Origin: Snodgrassella alvi
GTDB lineage: Bacteria; Pseudomonadota; Gammaproteobacteria; Burkholderiales; Neisseriaceae
Direction: 5' to 3'
Assembly: GCF_002777855.1 (NCBI RefSeq)
Contig: NZ_MEIK01000040.1
Coordinates: 62,001 to 126,000 of the forward strand
DNA: 64,000 nucleotides
The first letter of the stretch is position 1. Each line of letters starts with the position of its first letter. The position numbers were made by a program, and so were the translations under genes. The notes below the pieces were generated by a model. That model had not been told where the DNA came from and did no database searches. It was given only the letters and a program-made list of their open reading frames with translations. Of the stretch, positions 20,498 to 30,965 are shown piece after piece.

Positions 20498-21133
20498 TTA
20501 TTCAGCTAAAACGGCTGGAAACAACCGCTCAATCCATTGGCGCAATACAATCAGTTTACCGTGGAAAAAGTGGCCGGAACCGGGTATGACCACTACCGGT
20601 AAATTCTGTGCTTCAGCCCAGTTCATACTATTCTGCAACGGCACCACTTCGTCTTTCTCACCATGAATCAGCAAGGTTGTGGCCGAATTATAGGCATCTG
20701 GTACATCAACTGTATACATCCCGATTGCAGGACCCATCAGCAGTAAGGCATCTGGGCGGGCAGTCAGGGCACTGAATAAGGCCACATAGCCGCCAAAAGA
20801 GAAACCTGATAATACCAGTTTAGTCGCCTCGGGATGCTGTGTACGTGCAAAATCCACTACAGCTAAACAGTCTGCTACTTCGCCACGACCATAATCGTGC
20901 TCGCCATCGCTATTGCCTACGCCGCGCAGATTGGGCAGATAACAATGAAAACCCAGTGTGGTTAGTGCTTTGGCAGCAGTTTGCACAACTTTGTTGGTAT
21001 TTAATCCGCCCTGCAACGGATTGGGATGATTAATTACCGCTACACCCCGTGCTGTACCTTGTGCCGGCAAATAAATGGTTTCCAGTCTGCCAACCGGCCC
21101 ATTAATCCAGATATTGGGTTGTTGCTTCAGCAT
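20498..21133 (-). CDS. Alpha/beta hydrolase (COG2945-like)
   Basis: The 211-residue cytosolic alpha/beta hydrolase has the pattern AVINHPNPLQGGLNTNKVVQ (strand and oxyanion segment), LPNLRGVGNSDGEHDYGRGE, the nucleophile elbow LSGFSFGGYVA near residue 112, LLIHGEKDEVVP with the acid residue, and a catalytic His in IPGSGHFFHGKL. The family is widespread in proteobacteria and its natural substrate is not established. It is third in a leftward unit behind the spermidine-synthase-like gene and the ferredoxin, 5 bases after the latter. Confidence 0.85.
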   Translation of the reverse strand: MLKQQPNIWINGPVGRLETIYLPAQGTARGVAVINHPNPLQGGLNTNKVVQTAAKALTTLGFHCYLPNLRGVGNSDGEHDYGRGEVADCLAVVDFARTQHPEATKLVLSGFSFGGYVALFSALTARPDALLLMGPAIGMYTVDVPDAYNSATTLLIHGEKDEVVPLQNSMNWAEAQNLPVVVIPGSGHFFHGKLIVLRQWIERLFPAVLAE

Positions 21134-21138
21134 CTGCT

Positions 21139-21474
21139 TTACTCACTACTTTCGGGTTTATCTAATAATAAACGGGTAACAACACGGTCGTTGGCCAGTT
21201 CTTCATCCAGAATTTCCTGCAAATCAGTTTCATCCACATAGGTATACCACCGCCCTTGTGGATACAATACCATGACTGGCCCTTCATCACAGCGGCCAAG
21301 ACATCCAGCACTACTGATGCGCAGTTTGCCCACACCCATCAGTCCCATGGCTTTGGCGTGGCCTTTCAGGTAATCTACTGCATCGGCACCAACGTTATCA
21401 TCGCCACAGCTTTGGCGACAAGGATTGTCGCGCCGGTTGGTGCAGACAAACAAATGTTTGGCATAAAAACTCAC
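21139..21474 (-). CDS. Thioredoxin-like [2Fe-2S] ferredoxin
   Basis: A ~111-residue protein with a thioredoxin-like ferredoxin fold. The cluster ligands are probably the Cys in KHLFVCTNRRDNPC together with CLGRCDEGP. The GTG start at 21474 is chosen because AAAGGAAAAGAT precedes it. A second GTG nine codons upstream (21501) is the alternative. Electron-transfer partners are unknown. The family member sits next to the same hydrolase in several betaproteobacteria, to my recollection. It is middle gene of a three-gene leftward unit. Confidence 0.85.
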   Translation of the reverse strand: MSFYAKHLFVCTNRRDNPCRQSCGDDNVGADAVDYLKGHAKAMGLMGVGKLRISSAGCLGRCDEGPVMVLYPQGRWYTYVDETDLQEILDEELANDRVVTRLLLDKPESSE

Positions 21475-21533
21475 ATCTTTTCCTTTAATCTGCCTGTTCA
21501 CGCTGGCTATTTGTATAAGTGTGCCAGTGTGGG

Positions 21534-22349
21534 TTATTCATCATTAAATGTTAGTGGCTGGCTGGGGTTTTCCTGTTGTGCTTTAATCGCTGCCAGCATG
21601 GCGGGTAAGGCAAGATTAAAACGGTCTGCCCGCTGTTGAGCACGTTTTTTTAATTTGCTCCACTCACGCATGGAAGGTGGCTGCTGAAAAGCAAGTACAG
21701 CAATATTGCCATGGGTTTCTGCCGGTACCATTAGCACTCGGTTTTCGAACACTTCACGTAAGCGACGCACGAAAGTATGAAAACGCTTGTCCCCCTGCCA
21801 CCAGTTGGTGACAAATATACCGTTTTCACTCAGTGCCTGCCGACAATCTGCGAAAAATGGTTCGGCAACCAAACTATCGATAATCTGCTCACCATCGAAG
21901 CCATCTACTAGGATAATATCAGTATTGCCGCGCAATACTTTGACGTATTCCGCACCATCATCCTCAATAATCTCAAAATGATTGCCTTCATACGGCAGCT
22001 CAAACATACTGCGTGCAATGCTGATCACTTGTGGATTAATGTCTACTGCTGTCTGTCGAGTTTCAGGCAGATACGCATCTATCCAACGTGCAAACGAACC
22101 CCCACCAAGACCAATCTGAGTAATATGCTGTGGCAATTCATCTACAAACAATAGCCACGCCATCATGGCACGGCTATAAGACAATACGAGCTCAGCAGGA
22201 TAATCCACATTCATTGAACTTTGTATGGTGGGTGTACCTAAATGCAGAGAGCGTATATTACCTGATTCGGATATACCCACTTCCGGTAATTCATGGCGTG
22301 CGGGACGTAAACGGCGATAAGGATGTTGTGGCATAGCGTTTTCCATCAT
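21534..22349 (-). CDS. Spermidine synthase-like methyltransferase-fold protein
   Basis: The 271-residue protein has the Rossmann core of the polyamine aminopropyltransferase family: TQIGLGGGSFARWI (nucleotide-binding loop), TAVDINPQVISIAR, a DDGAEYVKVLRG loop and DIILVDGFDGEQI. The short N-terminal barrel region is reduced compared with classical SpeE. Many such proteins are annotated as spermidine synthases but have not been shown to make spermidine. Three in-frame ATGs lie at the start, and the third (22334) has the best-spaced GGA sequence. polyamine transport genes are far away at 54.6 kb, so no operon link. Confidence 0.8.
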   Translation of the reverse strand: MMENAMPQHPYRRLRPARHELPEVGISESGNIRSLHLGTPTIQSSMNVDYPAELVLSYSRAMMAWLLFVDELPQHITQIGLGGGSFARWIDAYLPETRQTAVDINPQVISIARSMFELPYEGNHFEIIEDDGAEYVKVLRGNTDIILVDGFDGEQIIDSLVAEPFFADCRQALSENGIFVTNWWQGDKRFHTFVRRLREVFENRVLMVPAETHGNIAVLAFQQPPSMREWSKLKKRAQQRADRFNLALPAMLAAIKAQQENPSQPLTFNDE

Positions 22350-22953
22350 CAGATAACAAATAGGAGGCTTGTTGATACAAGATCAGTAATGGTTTGCTGA
22401 AACATAAAAAGATTAAATAGAATAGAACATTATGCTACCCGCTTCATTCTGTGGACGCTGAACTAGCATCAAGCTGACAGCAAAGCTGAATAAATCCATA
22501 ATCACAGCCTCATTAACCAGACTGGAATGCGCAGTGTTATGGTGAGTCCGTTCTAGCAGGTATTATATAGGGATGGCGGATTTTGTGTTTTATAATATGG
22601 TATTTATTTCATGTCGTTGCTTGAGCATTGAATAAGATTTGTTAAAACCCTAATTTATCAATCCTATGCTAGCATATTCAGCGTATCACCCTGGGTTCAA
22701 GGTTAAAGTTTTTTCCGTTGCTACTGTAGTGACTCAAGCAAGAAACGCGTGCATTAGCTTATCAGGGTTTTATCACTTTATTATTTTAAACAGAAATGCT
22801 AATGAATTTTCTGTTGATTTCACCTGCATTTGCTAAATATCAGAGATAATAAACTTCTTCAAACGCTTTCAGCTATTCTCAATCCAAATTAAAACTATAG
22901 AAAAAACCTGCTACATCTAAATTGCAACAGGTTTTTTAATGTTGTTATCGGTT
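22350..22953. other. Gene-free region upstream of the spermidine-synthase-like gene
   Basis: About 600 bases between a leftward gene and the end of the nitroreductase gene. I find no credible open frame. Only the hairpin at 22901-22937 is identifiable. The sequence is less AT-rich than other gaps here, so a decayed gene is possible, but I could not recognise one. Confidence 0.4.
22901..22937 (-). terminator. Nitroreductase terminator
   Basis: AAAAAACCTG paired with CAGGTTTTTT around a 17-base loop that can itself partly pair, 17 bases past the nitroreductase stop. Confidence 0.7.
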
Positions 22954-23703
22954 TTAGTACTGGCAAAAACCCTGTTCATGTATCACAGCCAGAATATCAT
23001 CACGTTTAAAGCGTTTACGTGATATTTTATCGGCTATCTGCTTAGTAAATGAATCAATGCGCTGGTTACTATCGCGTTGGCCATAATAGGTTTCGACAAT
23101 GGCATCATATTCTGCAAAATTCTGAAGATTGAATTCATCCTGATATTGATTTTCAAAAGAACGCAGTGGCAGTGGCATCCGCGGTTTGACCTGTGTCCGT
23201 TTCTCAGGCACACCAACTTGCAGCCCAACTAGAGGAAAAGTCAGCTTCGGCAGCTTCAACATCTGAATAATGGGACGGATATCGTTTTGAATGCTACCCA
23301 AATAGACGCTGCCCAGCCCCATACTTTCAGCAGCAATAACCACGTTCTGAGCCGCAATCAGCGTATCTTCCATGCCCTGAATAAATAGATCAGTACTACT
23401 TAAGCCATCGTCAGCTAGGCCAAGCTGAGCTCGAATGCGATGATTACGATACATATCCACTACGAAAACCAGTAAGTCCCCGTTTGCACCCACATAATCC
23501 AGATGGCAAATAGTACGAATCTGTTCACGCAAATGGCTATCGGTAACCCGGATAATGGAGCATTGCTGTAAAAATTCCGATGTAGGCGCAAAGCGTGCTG
23601 CCTCCATCAGACGGGTATATTGTTCATCAGTCAGTGTTTGATTTTTGAAACTGCGTACAGTATGCCGTTGTAACAATAATTCTTCTGTGGCAGAAATATT
23701 CAT
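22954..23703 (-). CDS. NfsA-type nitroreductase / NADPH-dependent FMN oxidoreductase
   Basis: The 249-residue flavin reductase-like protein belongs to the nitroreductase superfamily. Near the start is RHTVRSFKNQTLTDEQ, whose basic residues bind FMN, then AARFAPTSEFLQQCSIIRV. Residues around 140 (AAESMGLGSVYLGSIQND) form the second FMN loop. The later VGVPEKRTQVKPRMPLPL stretch is typical of the NfsA/Frp branch, which uses NADPH. It likely reduces quinones, nitro-compounds or flavins. It is a single gene with its own terminator. Confidence 0.88.
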   Translation of the reverse strand: MNISATEELLLQRHTVRSFKNQTLTDEQYTRLMEAARFAPTSEFLQQCSIIRVTDSHLREQIRTICHLDYVGANGDLLVFVVDMYRNHRIRAQLGLADDGLSSTDLFIQGMEDTLIAAQNVVIAAESMGLGSVYLGSIQNDIRPIIQMLKLPKLTFPLVGLQVGVPEKRTQVKPRMPLPLRSFENQYQDEFNLQNFAEYDAIVETYYGQRDSNQRIDSFTKQIADKISRKRFKRDDILAVIHEQGFCQY

Positions 23704-24036
23704 TAGTTCCCCTTAGCATGATTGGTAGTTAAGTACAGAATGAAGGACAATCTGTCTGGACTCTGAAAAGAGAAAACCGATACTAAAGTATTACTGGCAC
23801 ACTGTTAATATCAATCCTGTTAAAATATTATTTCCTATTAAGAAACTCAGAACGGTTTTTTACACTTAAAAAGAGAATTTAGTTAACAAAGAGAAGCACT
23901 TTCTGCTTTCTACCAACTTTGTAGTCATATAAGCTGCAATGAAAAATAGGTTTCAGCCAATGTGACAAAAACTAACCTTTACATCCAAACTGGATATTAT
24001 TGCAAAAGGGCAGCTTTTAGCTGCCCTTTAATTTGT
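23704..24036. other. Intergenic region nitroreductase / purC
   Basis: 333 bases that hold the nitroreductase promoter region at the left and the purC terminator at the right. No gene or recognised operator was found. Confidence 0.4.
24005..24029 (-). terminator. purC terminator
   Basis: An 11-base perfect stem AAAGGGCAGCT / AGCTGCCCTTT around a TTT loop, 8 bases after the purC stop. Confidence 0.88.
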
Positions 24037-24900
24037 TTATTGTCCGGCAAGTAAATGCAGTGCTTCCTGATATTTAGCCAATGTTTTAGCGATAATCTCT
24101 GGCGGTATGTGCGGAGCAGGAGGCTGCTTGTTCCACCCAGATGCGACCAGCCAATCACGAATAAACTGTTTATCAAAAGAAGGCGGATTGGTGCCTACCT
24201 GATAATTTTCCACCGACCAGAAACGGCTTGAATCTGGTGTGAGCACTTCATCCATCAAAGTTAAAGTACCATTTTCATCTACACCAAACTCAAATTTAGT
24301 ATCTGCAATGATAATGCCTTTGCTTCTGGCATAAGCTGCAGCTTCAGTATACAGCTCAATCGCTTTAGTGCTGACCTGCTTAGTGAGCTCTTCGCCCAGT
24401 AGTGAAATACATTCTGCCAGAGTGATGTTCTCATCATGGTCTCCAACAGCCGCCTTGCTGGACGGAGTAAAAATCACTTGCGGCAACGCTTCAGCCTCAA
24501 GCAGACCAGCAGGTAGTTTAATACCACATACGGCACCCGTTCGCTGGTAATCACGCCAACCGCTACCAGAGAGATAGCCTCTGACAATCGCTTCAATTTT
24601 CAATGGTGTTAGTTTTTTTACCACCACTGCCCTTTTGGCCAATTTTTCTGCTTCTTGGTGTGGCAATACATCATAAACCGTCTCACCGGTGAAGTGATTG
24701 GGCATGATATGCTTCAGTTTATTAAACCAAAAATTTGAAATCTGAGTAAGAATTTCACCCTTTCCTGTTATAGGTTCAGGTAAAATTACATCAAAAGCAG
24801 ATAAGCGATCTGTCGCCACCATCAGCATACGCTGCGCGTCAATCTCATATAAATCGCGTACTTTACCCGAATATATTTTTTTCAGTCCCAGCTCAGTCAT
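24037..24900 (-). CDS. purC: SAICAR synthetase
   Basis: PurC joins CAIR and aspartate with ATP in purine synthesis. The 287 residues begin LGLKKIYSGKVRDLYEI, followed by VATDRLSAFDVILPEPI, EAIVRGYLSGSGWRDYQRTG and the ADTKFEFGVDENG and LMDEVLTPDSSRFW motifs. The length fits the longer proteobacterial/yeast-type form rather than the ~240-residue E. coli type. Transcribed alone. Confidence 0.96.
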   Translation of the reverse strand: MTELGLKKIYSGKVRDLYEIDAQRMLMVATDRLSAFDVILPEPITGKGEILTQISNFWFNKLKHIMPNHFTGETVYDVLPHQEAEKLAKRAVVVKKLTPLKIEAIVRGYLSGSGWRDYQRTGAVCGIKLPAGLLEAEALPQVIFTPSSKAAVGDHDENITLAECISLLGEELTKQVSTKAIELYTEAAAYARSKGIIIADTKFEFGVDENGTLTLMDEVLTPDSSRFWSVENYQVGTNPPSFDKQFIRDWLVASGWNKQPPAPHIPPEIIAKTLAKYQEALHLLAGQ

Positions 24901-25124
24901 CTTTCATTCCCATGCAGCAGTTTATTGCTAATATATTAATATCTGTGCAAATGCATATCCTTGTGCTAAGGTAGACATTGTGAAACAGATGTTAGCAGCC
25001 AAATTTATTTTAACCGATATTGCCCCCAAGCAGGCACTCTGTATGCAGTAATCGGTCTTTAAAAATTGGCTGCAAATTTTAAACTACCTGATATTTTTTC
25101 ATGCCCACTGGAAGGAGAATGACC

Positions 25125-25439
25125 ATGGCTGATTTTGATGCACAGAAAAAAGATTTAATGAGAGAAGTACGTTCAGTACTGGATGAAGTAGAAGATTTAT
25201 ATGAAAAAGCTGGCGACAACGGTTCAGATCAGGCCAAAGCACTGAAAGACCAGTTGCGCAAAAAACTGGGTAATACAAAATCCAAACTAAGTGAGCTGGA
25301 AAGCACCATTGCCGACAAAGCCCGTGCCACAGCTGAACGCACAGATGAGCTGGTACGTGAACAGCCGTATTATGCAATGGGTATCGCTGCTGCTGCAGGC
25401 TTTATTGCCGGCATTTTGCTCGGACGCTGTCGCGGCTAA
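25125..25439 (+). CDS. yqjD: ElaB/YqjD/DUF883 family membrane-anchored protein
   Basis: The 104-residue protein is a long charged helix (residues ~1-75, with VRSVLDEVEDLYEKAGDN) followed by a single C-terminal transmembrane anchor with a glycine-zipper look (AMGIAAAAGFIAGILLGRCRG). In E. coli, YqjD and ElaB bind ribosomes at the inner membrane in stationary phase. I place the start at the second ATG (25125) because GGAAGGAG lies 7 bases before it. The first ATG at 25119 is too close. It heads a three-gene unit matching yqjD-yqjE-yqjK order. Confidence 0.85.
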   Translation: MADFDAQKKDLMREVRSVLDEVEDLYEKAGDNGSDQAKALKDQLRKKLGNTKSKLSELESTIADKARATAERTDELVREQPYYAMGIAAAAGFIAGILLGRCRG

Positions 25440-25525
25440 TCATTACCAGCATAGTCTCCATTCAGGCAATCCGGTAATTTCACCGCTTGCCTGAATATTA
25501 TTCACTTTTTAACGGATACCATTGC

Positions 25526-25933
25526 ATGAGTATTGGCAATATTGGCCGCGATTTGAGTCAGCTAAAAATCTGGCTTGCTTATGGCAGTGAACTGCTGTGG
25601 ATTCGTCTGCGCATGCTGCGTCTGGATGCCATTGCCCAACTACAAAGCATCATTGTACTGCTGATACTGGCAGTATTGGTTGGGGCAATGTTTTTTCTCG
25701 GCTTTATCAGCCTGTTATTTGGTCTGAATGCAGTATTGGAGCCGGAAACTAAGGTTTGGGTGTTTTTTGGTCTGGCCATATTGTTTTTATTGTTAATCTT
25801 ATTGCTGACTATCGTTATAGTAAAACTTATACGCAAACAAAGTCAGTTTATGACGCAGACCCTGTCAGCTATTACAGAAGACATCAGTTACCTGAGAGGT
25901 GGCAGCCATAGCAGAATTGACGGAGAACAATAA
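25526..25933 (+). CDS. yqjE: YqjE-like phage-holin-superfamily membrane protein
   Basis: The 135-residue protein starts MSIGNIGRDLSQLKIWL. An amphipathic helix leads into two transmembrane segments (about residues 40-65 and 75-100), the second very Leu/Ile-rich, followed by a basic cytosolic tail. This is the layout of the putative actinobacterial holin-X / YqjE family. An ATG 13 codons upstream gives a less likely extension. Its TAA directly abuts the ATG of the next gene. Function is not known; a stress-linked membrane role is inferred from E. coli. Confidence 0.8.
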   Translation: MSIGNIGRDLSQLKIWLAYGSELLWIRLRMLRLDAIAQLQSIIVLLILAVLVGAMFFLGFISLLFGLNAVLEPETKVWVFFGLAILFLLLILLLTIVIVKLIRKQSQFMTQTLSAITEDISYLRGGSHSRIDGEQ

Positions 25934-26227
25934 ATGAGTAAATCCGACAAACTGAATCTTGCCCAGCAGCGTGAACTGCTGAATCTTCAGGCACAGAGTG
26001 CACGGTTGAAATTAATGGCAGAACAATTGAAAAACGGCCACTCCACTAGCAAATCAAACTTGTGGCAGCGCTCACTGAATATAGTAGACAAAATTCCAGC
26101 TGGCAGTCTGGCATTGAAATTGGCCAATAAACCCAGACGCTGGCGAAACAAAATTCTGGTCGGTGCCTTATTAACTACTGCTACCCTTATCGCTAGTAAA
26201 ATCAGTCAGTCTCTTCGTCAGCAATAA
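25934..26227 (+). CDS. YqjK-like small protein
   Basis: The 97-residue basic protein has an N-terminal helix rich in Gln, Leu and Ala (NLAQQRELLNLQAQSARLKL) and a hydrophobic C-terminal stretch (ILVGALLTTATLIASKI). It begins immediately after the yqjE-like stop with no gap, so the two are translationally coupled. Size, position and composition match YqjK of the E. coli yqjDEK operon, although similarity in such short proteins is weak. A hairpin terminator lies 56 bases beyond. Confidence 0.7.
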   Translation: MSKSDKLNLAQQRELLNLQAQSARLKLMAEQLKNGHSTSKSNLWQRSLNIVDKIPAGSLALKLANKPRRWRNKILVGALLTTATLIASKISQSLRQQ

Positions 26228-26282
26228 ATACACAGATTCTCTACGACTGAATTTTGATGGTATGCTCGCTGCCACCATCCAA

Positions 26283-26317
26283 AACAAATCCTCTTACGGT
26301 GCGTAAGAGGATTTGTT
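26283..26317. terminator. Bidirectional terminator between yqjK-like gene and dapD
   Basis: A 15-base perfect stem (AACAAATCCTCTTAC) with a 5-base loop sits between two convergent genes, 17 bases from the dapD stop. Confidence 0.88.
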
Positions 26318-26333
26318 ATTGCAAAAGAAAAAA

Positions 26334-27152
26334 TTAAATTCCGCGTAAAAGTTCATTCACACTGGTTTTAGCACGAGTTTTTGCATCTACTTTTTTCACA
26401 ATCACAGCACAATACAGACTATGGCTGCCATCTTTTGCCGGCAGACTGCCGGACACCACCACCGAACCAGCAGGTACACGGCCATAGGTAATTTCACCGC
26501 TTTCACGGTCGTAGATTTTAGTAGATTGTCCAATGAATACACCCATGGAAATTACACTGCCTTCTTCGACAATCACGCCTTCAACAATCTCACTACGCGC
26601 ACCGATAAAGCAATTATCTTCAATAATAGTAGGTGCCGCTTGCAATGGTTCAAGCACCCCACCGATACCAACACCACCACTTAAATGAACATGCTTACCA
26701 ATCTGAGCACAAGAGCCTACCGTAGCCCAAGTGTCTACCATCGTACCTTCATCAACAAACGCACCGATGTTCACAAATGAAGGCATCAGTACCACATTTT
26801 TACCGATATGGCTGCCGGCACGCACTACCGCACCCGGTACCGCACGAAAACCTGCCTGCTGAAAGTCAGCCTTACCCCACAGAGCAAATTTGGTTGGCAC
26901 TTTATCAAAATAGCGACCCACCCCATCATCGGTAACCACATTGTCACTGATACGGAAAGACAGCAACACAGCCTTTTTAGCCCATTCATTTACCTGCCAC
27001 TGATTCCCCTGCTTCTCAGCCACACGCAGGCGGCCACTATCCAATTGCTGCAAGGTTTCATTTACTGCTTCTTTCACTTCGGCTGATACCGATGCCGGCG
27101 TGATTTCAGCACGATTATCAAACGCTGTTTCTATCACTTGTTGTAAAGACAT
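26334..27152 (-). CDS. dapD: Tetrahydrodipicolinate N-succinyltransferase
   Basis: DapD succinylates tetrahydrodipicolinate in the lysine and meso-diaminopimelate pathway. The 272 residues carry the left-handed beta-helix with hexapeptide repeats ([22 protein letters not shown] is its core, then [22 protein letters not shown]) and the [15 protein letters not shown] segment. It lies near dapB (28.9 kb), which acts one step earlier in the same pathway, but in the opposite direction. Confidence 0.97.
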   Translation of the reverse strand: MSLQQVIETAFDNRAEITPASVSAEVKEAVNETLQQLDSGRLRVAEKQGNQWQVNEWAKKAVLLSFRISDNVVTDDGVGRYFDKVPTKFALWGKADFQQAGFRAVPGAVVRAGSHIGKNVVLMPSFVNIGAFVDEGTMVDTWATVGSCAQIGKHVHLSGGVGIGGVLEPLQAAPTIIEDNCFIGARSEIVEGVIVEEGSVISMGVFIGQSTKIYDRESGEITYGRVPAGSVVVSGSLPAKDGSHSLYCAVIVKKVDAKTRAKTSVNELLRGI

Positions 27153-27181
27153 AAAACAATTCCTATCATCAATGATTCAGT

Positions 27182-27946
27182 TCAGGTAATGGGCAACGGA
27201 ACAACACCATTGCCGGCCAGCAAACGCGGTTCAGGCGGCTGTGGCAAAGATTGGGGATTATATTGAAGCAGACAAGCCGAAAAATCGGCAAACGGAATTT
27301 CGCGTCCGCCAAAGCTGGCCAGATAGCTGGTATACACCTGACAATCAATCATGGGTACACCTTGCTGCTGAAGATAGCGCACTGCATGCACAAAGGCAAT
27401 TTTGGAAGCATCAGCTGCATGGGCAAACATGGATTCGCCATAAAAAACACGCCCAATCAAAACACCGTACAATCCACCGGCTAGATAAGGCTGCTCGTCG
27501 GCATGCTGATACCAGCATTCAAATGAACATGCATGTTGCATCTGATACAACGCACGATAAGCATATTGCATTTCGGGTACCAGCCATGTACCGTTCTGTC
27601 CGGGACGCGGTGTCTGTGCACAGTTGCTCAGCACCTGCCGGAAAGCATAATTCATGGTTACAGCATAAGACTTATTGCGCAGATTTTTAGCCAGTGAGCG
27701 GCTAATTTTCAGCTCATCCGGAAACAGTACCATTCGCTGCGCGAAGGACCACCACATGATAGGCTCATCCGAGCCATACCACGGAAAAATACCTTGCCGG
27801 TATGCAGCCAGTATTCTTGCCGGCTGTAAATCGCCGCCAATCGCTACCAGACCATCACGCTCGCGCTGAGCGGTTTCTAAATCGGGAAAATCCAGATTGG
27901 TGCTACTCAGTTGCGGAATAATCGGCCGATAAGCAGTCTGACTCAT
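27182..27946 (-). CDS. aat: Leucyl/phenylalanyl-tRNA-protein transferase
   Basis: Aat adds Leu or Phe to N-terminal Arg or Lys of proteins, marking them for ClpS/ClpAP degradation (N-degron pathway). The 254 residues include GLVAIGGDLQPARILAAYRQ, GIFPWYGSDEPIMWWSF, WLVPEMQYAYRALY and ESMFAHAADASKIAFVH, all characteristic. It ends 29 bases before the dapD start. fur lies 24 bases upstream on the same strand. Confidence 0.96.
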   Translation of the reverse strand: MSQTAYRPIIPQLSSTNLDFPDLETAQRERDGLVAIGGDLQPARILAAYRQGIFPWYGSDEPIMWWSFAQRMVLFPDELKISRSLAKNLRNKSYAVTMNYAFRQVLSNCAQTPRPGQNGTWLVPEMQYAYRALYQMQHACSFECWYQHADEQPYLAGGLYGVLIGRVFYGESMFAHAADASKIAFVHAVRYLQQQGVPMIDCQVYTSYLASFGGREIPFADFSACLLQYNPQSLPQPPEPRLLAGNGVVPLPIT

Positions 27947-27970
27947 ACTAGACAGTCCTGCCAGAATTAT

Positions 27971-28405
27971 TTACAGATATTTAGTGTCAAATTGCTGACA
28001 CTCACTGCATACCCCATACATATATAGGGCATGGTCAACAATACGATAGCCATTATCGTCGGCAATTTTCTTTTGTAGCTTTTCAATTTCTTCACTACAA
28101 AATTCAGTAACTTTGCCACATTTAATACACACCAGATGATCATGGTGGCCGCCACGATTTAGTTCATAAACTGCCTTGCCGGTTTCAAAATGATGGCGCA
28201 GCAGGATATTGGCCTGTTCAAACTGTGTCAGAACACGATAGATAGTAGCCACACCAATTTCCACACCCTCATCCAGCAGACGACGATAGACATCTTCCGC
28301 ACTTAGGTGTTGTTCGGGCTGCGATTCAAATAGCTCCAGAATCTTCAGTCTGGGGCCTGTCACCTTTAAACCGTTATCTTTCAGTTGAGCTACATTGTTA
28401 TTCAT
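27971..28405 (-). CDS. fur: Ferric uptake regulator
   Basis: Fur represses iron-uptake genes when loaded with Fe2+. The 144 residues have the winged helix ([40 protein letters not shown]) and the metal sites: the His-rich [15 protein letters not shown] with one CxxC pair, and a second pair VCSEC near the end. The fur/bamE divergent arrangement is the classic Neisseria/beta order. Two Fur-box-like sites occur in this window (32.7 and 41.2 kb). Confidence 0.96.
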   Translation of the reverse strand: MNNNVAQLKDNGLKVTGPRLKILELFESQPEQHLSAEDVYRRLLDEGVEIGVATIYRVLTQFEQANILLRHHFETGKAVYELNRGGHHDHLVCIKCGKVTEFCSEEIEKLQKKIADDNGYRIVDHALYMYGVCSECQQFDTKYL

Positions 28406-28439
28406 GATGCTTATTTCACCACTAGCTGATAATACTCGC

Positions 28440-28445
28440 TATAAT
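28440..28445 (+). promoter_or_regulatory. Consensus -10 box for bamE
   Basis: A perfect TATAAT lies 95 bases before the bamE ATG in the divergent fur/bamE gap. The -35 region is poor. A TATTAT on the other strand nearby may serve fur. Confidence 0.35.
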
Positions 28446-28534
28446 ACGCACTTTTAAGGCAATTGCCCACTCGGTGTCATACAATGTTGCCACCGCCATT
28501 GCTAACTGTTTCGACCCAGCTCCGAGGTATCAGC

Positions 28535-29732
<1,198 letters not shown>

Positions 29733-29744
29733 TCTTTAAATCAT

Positions 29745-29777
29745 AAAGGTTAGTAAGCTTTTGTTACTAACCTTTTT
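29745..29777 (+). terminator. bamE-dapB terminator
   Basis: AAAGGTTAGTAA, a 7-base loop and TTACTAACCTTT plus T run, 12 bases after dapB. It lies before a convergent gene and may serve both directions. Confidence 0.88.
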
Positions 29778-29820
29778 ATCTTGAATTTAAATGTAAATCA
29801 GTTGTATATTTATACACTAC

Positions 29821-30939
29821 TTACTTAATTAGTTTTAGATGATACATAGAATGTGGCTTATTGGAGACCAAGCCAAATGTAAGATCTGCAATATCCTTAA
29901 AATCTATATTCAACTCATTTGCTATATCATCGATAGAAATCTTATCTTCTTCCAAATAATTAAATAATTGTTGCCATACATTGGATTCATCTCTACGCAT
30001 AGGCTGAGGCTCTGTTTTTCTAAATCCAGATATAGCTATTTTTGGACATAATACTCTTGTATATATCCAATCAGAAATTATTTCTAATTTATATAATCTA
30101 TAAGCAATCGCCGCAACTGAAACTCCAAAGACTTTTTTTAATTCAATTAGTTGCTCTATATTAGTAATTGATTGTTTTCGGATAGGTAATAATGCATCTT
30201 TGGGCATAAGAAATGCTGAAGCAAAATCATTTGCTTCTTTTTCAATAGGTCTTTTGTCACTCAACCCTTCCTCTGAAAGAAAATCAGAAACTGTTTCATC
30301 GGTTAAATTTGAATTATGTTTCATATTGTACACATCTCGAACTAAATGCCCTAGTTCATGTGCGCAATCAAACCTACTACGTTCAGCAGATTTCATCGTA
30401 TTTAAAAAAACAAAAGGAGTATGTTCGTTCCAAGTACAGAAAGCATCTACTTCTAATGCATCAATAGCTAATGAAAAAACTCTGACCCCTTTTGATTCAA
30501 GCAATTCGACCATATTAGCTATAGGATGAATACCTAATCCCCATTTTGATCTTAATATTTGAGCTGCATCTTCAGGATTAAATTGAGATAAATCTGGTAA
30601 ATCAGCTTTATTAAGCTCAAATCGCTTTTCAACCCAATCATTGAGCATGAAGGCAATAACGCCAAACGATTTTGCTTGATTTTTCAATCTATTAGATATT
30701 CTAGATTGAGCACGAAAGCTTACTTGGAAATCATTTAATAAAGGTAATTCACCCATGTCTTCAAAAAAAGCTGGAGAGAATTTGAGAATTCTACCTAACT
30801 TTTGTAGTACATCCGGGCTAATTGGCTTTTTTATATAATTATTAATTGTTCTTGGAGTAACCTCTAAAGCTTTTGCTAGCTCGGTACGAGTGAACCCGCG
30901 CCGGTCTAAAGCGAATTTAAGCCGACGGCGATTAATCAT
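29821..30939 (-). CDS. XRE helix-turn-helix protein with ImmA/IrrE metallopeptidase domain
   Basis: The 372-residue protein has an N-terminal HTH (residues ~10-55, FTRTELAKALEVTPRTINNYI) and then an ImmA/IrrE zinc-peptidase domain. The catalytic HELGH lies in RFDCAHELGHLVRDVYN (near residue 193). The third ligand is the Glu in PIEKEANDFASAFLMP, the family signature. A ~100-residue C-terminal extension (from about 275) is not recognised. Proteins of this layout include phage repressor-cleaving proteases, toxin-antitoxin regulators and stress regulators like RosR/IrrE. It sits 26 bases after an unknown gene on the same strand, making a two-gene unit in an AT-rich accessory region. The target protein of the protease could be the upstream gene product, but that is only inferred. 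Confidence 0.9.
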   Translation of the reverse strand: MINRRRLKFALDRRGFTRTELAKALEVTPRTINNYIKKPISPDVLQKLGRILKFSPAFFEDMGELPLLNDFQVSFRAQSRISNRLKNQAKSFGVIAFMLNDWVEKRFELNKADLPDLSQFNPEDAAQILRSKWGLGIHPIANMVELLESKGVRVFSLAIDALEVDAFCTWNEHTPFVFLNTMKSAERSRFDCAHELGHLVRDVYNMKHNSNLTDETVSDFLSEEGLSDKRPIEKEANDFASAFLMPKDALLPIRKQSITNIEQLIELKKVFGVSVAAIAYRLYKLEIISDWIYTRVLCPKIAISGFRKTEPQPMRRDESNVWQQLFNYLEEDKISIDDIANELNIDFKDIADLTFGLVSNKPHSMYHLKLIK

Positions 30940-30965
30940 AATTGCACCTATTTAAAATATTATAA

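Noticed and set aside
22371-22387. TTGAT-ACAAG-ATCAG as an FNR site before the spermidine-synthase-like gene
   Set aside because: The spacer is five instead of four bases and the second half-site is imperfect.
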